NCBI GenBank assembly: GCA_017994175.1
Contig: JAGOLH010000006.1
Span: forward strand, 1 to 49,791
DNA length: 49,791 nt
DNA from: Bacteroidales bacterium
Lineage (GTDB): Bacteria > Bacteroidota > Bacteroidia > Bacteroidales > ML635J-15
Direction: 5' to 3'
The notes beneath the pieces were generated by a model, which ran no database searches, was not told where the DNA came from, and saw only the letters and a list, made by a program, of their open reading frames with translations. Numbering within the stretch: the first letter of the stretch is position 1; every line of letters begins with the position of its first letter. This document shows, one piece after another, positions 8,284 through 15,112 of the stretch. Both the position numbers and the translations under genes were made by a program.

Positions 8284-9201
8284 ATGGCTATACCCACATC
8301 CCGCACAAAAGTTAACGCTGAAATTCGCATCGACATTGATAGATGTAGCGGTTGCGGACTATGTACACAGGTATGTACCGACAGCAATATTGTTATTGCG
8401 AATGCAAAGGCAAAAACCACTGCCGGCTCCGTTTTCGGGTGCATAGCATGTGGTCATTGCATGGCAGTGTGTCCTGAAAATGCCATCAGTATTAATGGCA
8501 GAACAATGAGTTTTTCTGATTTAATACCCCTTTCCGAAAAACATAAGATGGCCAATTACGATGAATTGCTTGCCCTGATGCAATCGCGCCGAAGTATCAG
8601 AGAATTTCGCGATAAAAATGTTGATGATGATACTATTGATAAGATTCTTGAATACGCTTCTTTCAGTCCGATGGGTCTGCCACCTTCCGATGTGCACGTA
8701 ATTGTTTTCAGGGGCAAAGATAAAGTTAATGCCTTTGCAAAAGATTACAGCGACTTTCTGAAAGGCATGAAGTACATTACATCAAACTGGTTTATTACGC
8801 TGATGCGACCGTTTTGGGGCAAAGCTAACGACGAAATGTTCAGGAACTTCATCAAGCCTGCTGTAAACACTTTCACCAAACAGATGGATTGTGGGCGCAA
8901 TATGATTACTTACGATGCTCCTCTGATGTTTTATTTCTATGGCTCTCCTTACATCGATCCGGCAGACCCAATAATAGCCGCAACCTATGCAATGCATGCC
9001 GGAGTATCGCTAGGACTGGGGACTTGTATGCTCGGAGCAATTCACCCTTTTCTGCAGTATGGAAAAAACGGGAAGCTTTTCCGTGAAAAATATGGCATAA
9101 AATATAAAAGCAGAGAAGGTTTGTTCCTTATTATGGGGTACCCCAAAGTGCACTACCATAACGGGTTAAAACGCAGCTTTGCAGAGGTTAAAAAGCTTTA
9201 A
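8284..9201 (+). CDS. Ferredoxin-fused nitroreductase family flavoprotein
   Basis: A 305-residue protein with two domains. Residues 17-65 hold two [4Fe-4S] motifs: CSGCGLCTQVC, and GCIACGHCMAVCPENAI. From about residue 92 it is a nitroreductase-like FMN domain, starting MQSRRSIREF and containing SPMGLPPSD and, later, HAGVSLGLGTCMLGAI. Family knowledge: such fusions pass electrons from ferredoxin-type clusters to FMN; substrates are mostly unknown. The start at 8284 is the first ATG and leaves a complete N-terminus. It is transcribed away from aroB and ends at a strong terminator. It faces the hyf-like operon across two small genes. A shared role in electron transfer is possible but unproven. 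Confidence 0.85.
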   Translation: MAIPTSRTKVNAEIRIDIDRCSGCGLCTQVCTDSNIVIANAKAKTTAGSVFGCIACGHCMAVCPENAISINGRTMSFSDLIPLSEKHKMANYDELLALMQSRRSIREFRDKNVDDDTIDKILEYASFSPMGLPPSDVHVIVFRGKDKVNAFAKDYSDFLKGMKYITSNWFITLMRPFWGKANDEMFRNFIKPAVNTFTKQMDCGRNMITYDAPLMFYFYGSPYIDPADPIIAATYAMHAGVSLGLGTCMLGAIHPFLQYGKNGKLFREKYGIKYKSREGLFLIMGYPKVHYHNGLKRSFAEVKKL

Positions 9202-9205
9202 AAAA

Positions 9206-9236
9206 AAGCCACCCATTGCAGAGTGGCTTATATTTC
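9206..9236 (+). terminator. Intrinsic terminator after the nitroreductase gene
   Basis: The arms AAGCCAC (9206-9212) and GTGGCTT (9223-9229) form a 7-bp stem followed by TATATTT. The stem begins 4 bases after the stop codon. Confidence 0.65.
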
Positions 9237-9253
9237 TAAAGAAATCGTGTTTA

Positions 9254-9379
9254 TCAAAGCACGATGCCAAGAACAACCATTGCTCCAACGAGCACAACAA
9301 GCATGATAATAAAAGGCACTGTTCCTCCCTGATACCATTTTTTGTTTTTAGGTTCATTTTCCTGAATTTGTGTTTCCAT
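9254..9379 (-). CDS. Small single-pass membrane protein (41 aa)
   Basis: A 41-codon frame beginning METQIQENEPKNKKWYQGG, followed by one hydrophobic helix (about residues 21-40) ending in VVLGIVL. The polar, lysine-containing N-terminus followed by a helix reaching the C-terminus suggests a membrane anchor or small complex subunit. The frame remains open to 9475, but the inner ATG at 9379 gives the compact form; the residues before it look like random translation. It is on the same strand as, and downstream of, the hyf-like operon, though about 480 bases away. No function can be assigned. Confidence 0.5.
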   Translation of the reverse strand: METQIQENEPKNKKWYQGGTVPFIIMLVVLVGAMVVLGIVL

Positions 9380-9488
9380 GTTAATTATGATATTCTGATA
9401 CCAACATATATAATCTATGCAGTATCGGTTAATTACTAAAAATCGAATCACTATTATCTGCCATTGGCAGTGCAAAAAATAGAGAATT

Positions 9489-9827
9489 CTAATTTTTAAA
9501 ACACATGGTTTGCAGGTATTTTGGCATCTTATCGTGACAGACGCTCACAATATGCATTGATTCGGAAGCTGAATAAAAATGGAAGTTATTATTGATTATC
9601 CTGAGACTAAGCGAGAATATCACCCTGAATTTGTCATAAACCGGGCAATGATTTGACTCTTCTTTCGAAACCACAGCAATAGGAGTTCCCGGCAATGTAA
9701 AAACTTTCTCTGCAGGGTTCCCACCCACATTTCGCTGAGACGTTGCAGTATTGTTTGCATTGCATATAAGAACCAGTATTGAAGGAATCAATACTAAAGC
9801 AATCATCATTTTAAGCAGCGATTTCAT
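9489..9827 (-). CDS. Hypothetical exported protein downstream of the hyf-like operon
   Basis: A 112-residue frame with a likely signal sequence (MKSLLKMMIALVLIPSILVLIC) and a remainder without recognised motifs. The mature part has three cysteines besides the one in the signal region. The start was set at the inner ATG, which puts two positive residues directly before the hydrophobic stretch; the frame extends upstream to 9848. It follows the last hyf-like gene by about 30 bases on the same strand and could be cotranscribed. Not recognised; could be a chance frame. Confidence 0.4.
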   Translation of the reverse strand: MKSLLKMMIALVLIPSILVLICNANNTATSQRNVGGNPAEKVFTLPGTPIAVVSKEESNHCPVYDKFRVIFSLSLRIINNNFHFYSASESMHIVSVCHDKMPKYLQTMCFKN

Positions 9828-9857
9828 ATCAATATTAGCCTGAAGCAAAATTATAAA

Positions 9858-10610
9858 TTATTTACCCAATAATTTCAAAACACCGTTAATAAATGTTAGT
9901 GGATGAGCCGGGTTACCCGGAACAAACAAATCAATCGGGTATTTATCGATAAAATCACGTTTTAATGCTTTTGAACCCTCAAAAACACCTCCTCCAATAG
10001 CATCGCTGCCAACAAGAATAATGATTTTCGGTGAGGGAATGGCATCGTAGGTTATCTGAAGCGCTTCTGCCATATTCTGCGATATGGGTCCGGTAATTAC
10101 AATACCATCGGCATGCCTTGGAGATGCAACAAATTCGATTCCATAGCGCCCCATATCAAAATTCACATTTCCCGATGCATTCAGCTCCATTTCGCATGAA
10201 TTATCGCCGGCAGCCGACACCTGCCTTAGTTTCAGTGAGTTTCTGAATAACTTTCTTATTTCGGGACGAATGGCGGTCTCTGAAAAAAATTCTGACTCTC
10301 TGCCCTGCGTTACGATCAAATTGCTGCGCTGGTTGGCTGCAATTTTGTAATCGTTGGTAAACCTGATCTTTCCACCACAGGCAAAACTACATTCCTTGCA
10401 AAAGACACACTTGCCCAGGTCAATTCCAAATTCATCCTTCGAAAAAGCATCTGTCGGGCATAGCTTGACAAGTGTTTCCTTTTCGCTATCGGTGAGAGAA
10501 TTGTCTATTTCAGGCTTGCCGCGAAACAATTCCGTAAGTGTCGCATTTTTCAGGTCGGGAACATATTGGATTCCGTGACTTTTAAGTATTTTTATTTCGC
10601 TGACTATCAT
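9858..10610 (-). CDS. hyfI: HyfI-like small subunit fused to a one-cluster ferredoxin domain, degenerate
   Basis: A 250-residue peripheral subunit of a hydrogenase-4/complex-I-like complex. N-terminal part: FRGKPEI (29-35) as in HycF/NuoI proteins. Only one cluster set remains, LCP Cys51 plus Cys68, Cys71, Cys74 and Cys78; the other CxxCxxC is gone. C-terminal part: NuoB/HycG-like, with YGIEFVASPRHADGIVITGP and YDAIPSPKIIILVGS. The cluster motif CxxC...GSC...PGCPP reads D136-N-S-C139, GSD203 and PGN233P, so three of four proximal-cluster cysteines are lost. A GTG start at 10634 is possible, but the ATG at 10610 aligns with family N-termini and avoids overlap with hyfG. It is last in the operon. 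The family assignment is firm; a redox role is doubtful. Confidence 0.82.
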   Translation of the reverse strand: MIVSEIKILKSHGIQYVPDLKNATLTELFRGKPEIDNSLTDSEKETLVKLCPTDAFSKDEFGIDLGKCVFCKECSFACGGKIRFTNDYKIAANQRSNLIVTQGRESEFFSETAIRPEIRKLFRNSLKLRQVSAAGDNSCEMELNASGNVNFDMGRYGIEFVASPRHADGIVITGPISQNMAEALQITYDAIPSPKIIILVGSDAIGGGVFEGSKALKRDFIDKYPIDLFVPGNPAHPLTFINGVLKLLGK

Positions 10611-10617
10611 AGTATTA

Positions 10618-12141
10618 TCAAAGGTCAAATCCACAATAACTTAAATTAAAACTTTTGTTGCAAACCGGAAAATCAGATATCTCCTGGTTTCGTACTGCGA
10701 GGGCTAAAGCAAACCAGTTATGCATCGAGGGGTCTTTTACCTTGTAATGTTTTAGGTTTCCCTTTTCATCGGTTATAGCACAATGACACAACTCTCCTCT
10801 CCAGGCTTCGGCCACAGAAATCGCAAACATACCCGGCTCAAGTTTGTAATCAGGCACAGGCACTGGGTGTTTAACCTCACTTTCGTGGCATATTTTCAGC
10901 AGTTCTCCAATGATACGAACCGATTCTCTAACCTCAAGATTGCGGAGCATCCCACGGGCAAGTACATCTCCTGTTGATTGCACCACGGGATCAAAATGAT
11001 ATTGCCTGAAATACTGAAACGGGTGCGATTGCCTTATGTCTCTTTTTAATCCTGCTGATCGTGCAGCCATTCCAACGGCACCAATGTCGGAAACCTGTTT
11101 TTCGGTTACCTCACCAATACCATCGAAACGTGCAAGTACTGATGGTAATGAATATATTCTGTCAGCTATCTCACAATAACGCCTTCCGGTATCGGCAAGC
11201 ACACTCTTTATTTGTTCGGAAACAGCCCTGCTCAGTGGATAATGCGTACCACCGGGACGTATCAGTCCTTTACCAAAACGGTTTCCGCACCAAAACTGAG
11301 TTGTATTTATAATGGTTGTCCTGAGTGCCTCGTTCACAACCTGACCCAACTGATAAGCCACATCCGTGCATAGGGCAGCAGTATCACCTATATGTATAGC
11401 GATTCTTTCGAGCTCCAGCGCAATACATCGTTCTAGCTGAAGACTATCGGAAACACTTATTCCAGCAAGCGACTCCATTAGTTGTGCGTGAACTAATGCT
11501 CCTGCAACCGATGTATCCCCTGCAATACTTTCCGATAACACAGCGCGCTGTAAACCACTCTTTCGCTCAAGAAACAGCCTTTCAACTCCTCTGTGCTGAT
11601 AACCCAAATGAATTTCGAGATGCAGCACTTTTTCACCATTGCAAATGAACCTGAAATGACCGGGCTCAATGATTCCGGCATGAACCGGACCTACCCCTAC
11701 CTCATGCAGTTCTTCCCCTTCAATTGTAAAGAACGGGTAGTTATCCATCACCGATGATTGATTGAATCGATCAAACGACCACCGTATTGGCTTCAGCCAC
11801 GGGTGCCCGTGGAACTGAATCCCGAAATTTTCATGTATTTCGCGTTCAAAGATATGAAAAGCAGGTATTAACGATGTCAAAGATTTAAGACATTTTACTT
11901 CTTTTCCATGCTCGTGCGATAGTAACTTAATGTTGTTATTTAGGTCGTCGGCAATACAGCAGATATACTTTAAATAATCGCTATAATCAACAGTATAATA
12001 ATTAATTACATGACAATTACTTGATATCATAAGTTCAACAACCACATCAAAAAATTCATGGTAGGTCAATATTGGAATCTTTGAAACAGCTATTGCCTCA
12101 GCATTTTGAATTTCAATATATTTTATGTTATTCATTAACAT
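10618..12141 (-). CDS. hyfG: HyfG/HycE-like large subunit without NiFe ligands
   Basis: A 507-residue fusion of a NuoC-like N-terminal domain (FEREIHENFGIQFHGHP at 98-113) and a NuoD/large-subunit domain (LEIHLGYQHRGVERL). In true [NiFe]-hydrogenases two CxxC pairs hold the metal. Here the first is A207-G-D-T210 (context ESIAGDTSVAGAL), and the C-terminal DPCxxC region reads D490-F-P-V-C494 with another Cys at 503. Neither pair is intact, so no NiFe centre can form in the known way. The C-terminus also lacks the peptide cleaved during hydrogenase maturation. The protein otherwise looks well conserved and uninterrupted, so it is probably functional in another role, as in the Ni-free complexes related to group 4 hydrogenases. 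It starts 1 base after the hyfF stop. Confidence 0.88.
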   Translation of the reverse strand: MLMNNIKYIEIQNAEAIAVSKIPILTYHEFFDVVVELMISSNCHVINYYTVDYSDYLKYICCIADDLNNNIKLLSHEHGKEVKCLKSLTSLIPAFHIFEREIHENFGIQFHGHPWLKPIRWSFDRFNQSSVMDNYPFFTIEGEELHEVGVGPVHAGIIEPGHFRFICNGEKVLHLEIHLGYQHRGVERLFLERKSGLQRAVLSESIAGDTSVAGALVHAQLMESLAGISVSDSLQLERCIALELERIAIHIGDTAALCTDVAYQLGQVVNEALRTTIINTTQFWCGNRFGKGLIRPGGTHYPLSRAVSEQIKSVLADTGRRYCEIADRIYSLPSVLARFDGIGEVTEKQVSDIGAVGMAARSAGLKRDIRQSHPFQYFRQYHFDPVVQSTGDVLARGMLRNLEVRESVRIIGELLKICHESEVKHPVPVPDYKLEPGMFAISVAEAWRGELCHCAITDEKGNLKHYKVKDPSMHNWFALALAVRNQEISDFPVCNKSFNLSYCGFDL

Positions 12142-12142
12142 A

Positions 12143-13570
12143 TCATTTCGGTAAAAGTGTAATGCTTTGGTATATTATATCATCAAGAAATGGAGGGTGG
12201 TAAAAACAAAGTATGGCAACAATAAGTATTAAAATAAACTGACTAACTGTTTCAACAGAATTTACTTGATTATTATTTCCTTCAGGTGTATTTCGGGGTT
12301 CCGAAAATAAAACATGCATAACGCGTGTCGACATTGCATAAATAACACAACAAAGTAGTATTACAGTTATTGCCATTAGCAACCACATATCGTTGAAAGC
12401 CATTGCTTTCAACATAAGTATTTCGGTAAAAAACAGACCTGACGGAGGCAGTGCAAGGATGCAAAAAGTACCAACAAGCAGTACCATTGCACCTGAAGGA
12501 TATAATTTCATATATCTTCCCGACTCATCCAGATTAAAAGTATGCAGCACTCTTGACAATTGGCCCATCTGATAAAACAAGCTTGATTTAGTAAAAGAAT
12601 GTAATACAATTATAAGTATTGCGGCGTAATAGCCCATACCTCCTATACCAATAGCAATAGCAACCATACCCATATTTTCCAGACTCGAATATGCAAGCAT
12701 CCTTTTAAGGTGTTTTGCTTTCAACATATATCCTGCTGCGACAAGCAACGACAGAACCCCCGACAGAATAAGTACATGATTCATAAAACCTATTATTGAC
12801 GAGGAAGAGAACAGGGTATATACTCGGAAAATTGAAAGGAAACCCACATTCATTAAAGTTGTGGAAATAAGTGCGCTAATTGGCGGAGGAGCTACGGAGT
12901 GTGCATCTATTGTAACGGTATGCATTGGGAATAGACCCATTTTCGTGCTAAATCCAATTACTACAAAAACAAATGCTATTTTAAGAAAAAGTGGATTCGA
13001 ATGATTCAGAATTCCTGTTAACTCCACGAAGGAAAGATTAGCCGCACCTCCTCCTCCATAAATAAAGCCAAGGAAAAGGATTCCAAGATAAGCTAATGCA
13101 ATCCCTATTGAACAAATAAAAACATACTTCCAGGTTGCTTCAAGAGCCATTTCGGTTCTGTCATGGTAAATAAGTGCTGCAACAGCTAATGTGGTTGCTT
13201 CAACAAAAATCCACAACATCATCATTCCATTTGCAAGATAAACACCTGTCATAGCTGTCATTAATACTATTAGGGCAGCATGATAAATATTGTATTTTTT
13301 AGTTTCGTTTTTTGCGGTATAAATAAAACCATGATAAAATGTTGGAATAGCCAATACCGATAAAACAGATAAAAGCAACACTCCAATTGGATTAAAACTA
13401 AAATATAAAAGTCCGGTTTTATTAAGGTTCATCCATGCATATATTGTAAAACAAATAAGTGCTATTACGTATGCTATTACCGTAATTTTGGTAAAAGTTT
13501 TATTTTTAAACAAAATAATTGAAATGCTTAAAATTGCCGAAATAATGAAATATAGTAAAATTGGCGACAT
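12143..13570 (-). CDS. hyfF: HyfF-like antiporter-type membrane subunit
   Basis: A 475-residue polytopic protein of the MrpD/NuoM-N family, with about 13-14 hydrophobic helices. Seen: FVEATTL (pumping Glu), the HTVTIDAHSVAPPPISALIS stretch typical of the family, LKRMLAYSSLENMG, and FTKSSLFYQMGQ with the later lysine. These charged residues line the proton path in complex I subunits. A TM lysine next to the HSxAP segment is not evident (TTLMNVGFL), as is common in HyfF types. It is fourth in the operon, 3 bases from hyfE and 1 base from hyfG. Role: H+ or Na+ translocation in the inner membrane coupled to the peripheral arm. Confidence 0.88.
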   Translation of the reverse strand: MSPILLYFIISAILSISIILFKNKTFTKITVIAYVIALICFTIYAWMNLNKTGLLYFSFNPIGVLLLSVLSVLAIPTFYHGFIYTAKNETKKYNIYHAALIVLMTAMTGVYLANGMMMLWIFVEATTLAVAALIYHDRTEMALEATWKYVFICSIGIALAYLGILFLGFIYGGGGAANLSFVELTGILNHSNPLFLKIAFVFVVIGFSTKMGLFPMHTVTIDAHSVAPPPISALISTTLMNVGFLSIFRVYTLFSSSSIIGFMNHVLILSGVLSLLVAAGYMLKAKHLKRMLAYSSLENMGMVAIAIGIGGMGYYAAILIIVLHSFTKSSLFYQMGQLSRVLHTFNLDESGRYMKLYPSGAMVLLVGTFCILALPPSGLFFTEILMLKAMAFNDMWLLMAITVILLCCVIYAMSTRVMHVLFSEPRNTPEGNNNQVNSVETVSQFILILIVAILCFYHPPFLDDIIYQSITLLPK

Positions 13571-13573
13571 AAT

Positions 13574-14188
13574 TTAATCTTTAAGCATTGTTAATTCGTT
13601 TGTATTTGGTTTTAAACGCAATCCAAAAAATCCAAGGATTAAAACACCAACAAAAATATCGAGCAGAATTCCAACATCAATCATCAATGGCATTTTGCTC
13701 CCAACAGCAAGTGAAAACAGGAATACAGAGTTTTCAATTATTAAAAAACCTATCAGGTGCGAAAGGATAAGTTTATGTGTAACAACTATCAATAAACCAG
13801 TAAACAATGCAAACAGCGCAATTACCATGAAAATCGTATTTATATAAGAATTAACCATAGCATTAGCCAGAAGAACACTTAAAATTAAAGCTGCAATTGA
13901 AAAGAGGACAAGATAAAAACTAGGCATTGCATTTTTATGAACTTTGTAAACACCGGTTCGGTTAATCACTCTAAATAAAAAAAATGGAACAACAATTGTC
14001 TTAAAAATAAGTGTTTCAGCAACGATGAAAATAAGATTTGCAGTATTTACCTCCTTCAGTTCGAAAAGTGCTATTCCCATAAGCAAGATACCTTGGGCGG
14101 CAATCAGTTTGGCATATGCACGAAAACGCTCCGCAACACTGATATAAATCAGGCTCACAGCAAATATTACAATTAAAAAATTCAACAT
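13574..14188 (-). CDS. hyfE: HyfE-like membrane subunit
   Basis: A 204-residue hydrophobic protein with about six membrane segments, corresponding to HyfE, whose C-terminal part resembles NuoK. Seen: FIVAETLIFKTIVVPFFL, LIGFLIIENSVFLFSL, and SKMPLMIDVGILLDIFVGVLILG, the last being the conserved C-terminal HyfE pattern. Intramembrane Glu in VAETL and IENS are candidates for the proton path. It lies between hyfC and hyfF with gaps of 2 and 3 bases. It has no enzyme activity of its own; it forms part of the membrane arm. Confidence 0.87.
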   Translation of the reverse strand: MLNFLIVIFAVSLIYISVAERFRAYAKLIAAQGILLMGIALFELKEVNTANLIFIVAETLIFKTIVVPFFLFRVINRTGVYKVHKNAMPSFYLVLFSIAALILSVLLANAMVNSYINTIFMVIALFALFTGLLIVVTHKLILSHLIGFLIIENSVFLFSLAVGSKMPLMIDVGILLDIFVGVLILGFFGLRLKPNTNELTMLKD

Positions 14189-14190
14189 GG

Positions 14191-15111
14191 TCAGTTAATC
14201 AGTTTTCCGGTTAATATCAGCACTACCACAAAAGCAATCAATGCAATTGCCGACAGGGTAAGTATGAATTTCGGGTTTTTAGCCATTTTGTTTCTTGCTC
14301 TGAACGATTCAATTAAACCAATTACTACAGCAAATACAAACTGAATGGCAAAAAACAGGGCAATCTGAAGTACAAGATTCCACTTTGCAGGCACAAGAAC
14401 CACACACATGAGGGCACCATAGACAGCAAATTTAAGGTAAGTGCCAATATGAATAAGGGCTTTATCGAATCCGCTGTTATCGAGAATCATCACTTCGTGC
14501 ACCATAGTGAGCTCCAAATGGGTTTTGGGGTCGTCAACGGGTAAGCGGCTGTTTTCGATCATAGCAATTTGTATAAATAGATAAATACCTATCAGACTGT
14601 ATATCAACACATAATGATTACCGGTAATATAAAAATGTGTGAATATATCGGAAAATGAAGTATAGCCTGTAAACATGGCAAAAGTACCCAAAAGGATAAA
14701 AAACGCCGGTTCCACAAGCATCGAATACAAGGCTTCACGGTTAGCCCCCATCCCTTCGAAGCTGCTTCCTGTGTCAAGCGCTGCAATTATTGCAAAAAAC
14801 TTACCCAAAGCTAGCAGGTACGCAAAAAACAAAAAATCTCCATCAAACGAAATCAGTGCTTTGTCATCACCAAAAGGTATCACCAGCATTGCACAAACAA
14901 TACTTGCCAGTGTAATAGCCGGAGCTATCCTGAAAATAATGCCTGAAGTTTCACTGAAAACACTTCCTTTTCGCAACAGAACCATGATATCTTTCACAGG
15001 CTGGAGTACACCAGGACCTTTTCGACCTGATGCCAGACTCTTTGTACGGAGAATTATTCCCGGAAAGAAAAATGCTGCCATCAATATCATGATAAATCCA
15101 AATCCCGGCAT
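14191..15111 (-). CDS. hyfC: HyfC/HycD-like (NuoH-type) membrane subunit
   Basis: A 306-residue protein of about eight helices, homologous to NuoH, the subunit that joins the peripheral and membrane arms. Seen: KGPGVLQPVKDIMVLLRKG near residues 30-48, and the loop ENSRLPVDDPKTHLELTMVHEVMILD, whose acidic and arginine residues line the quinone-side entry in complex I. Both are well conserved, so the link to the membrane arm seems intact even though the peripheral subunits have lost metal ligands. The start ATG is 1 base after the hyfB stop. Confidence 0.9.
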   Translation of the reverse strand: MPGFGFIMILMAAFFFPGIILRTKSLASGRKGPGVLQPVKDIMVLLRKGSVFSETSGIIFRIAPAITLASIVCAMLVIPFGDDKALISFDGDFLFFAYLLALGKFFAIIAALDTGSSFEGMGANREALYSMLVEPAFFILLGTFAMFTGYTSFSDIFTHFYITGNHYVLIYSLIGIYLFIQIAMIENSRLPVDDPKTHLELTMVHEVMILDNSGFDKALIHIGTYLKFAVYGALMCVVLVPAKWNLVLQIALFFAIQFVFAVVIGLIESFRARNKMAKNPKFILTLSAIALIAFVVVLILTGKLIN

Positions 15112-15112
15112 G

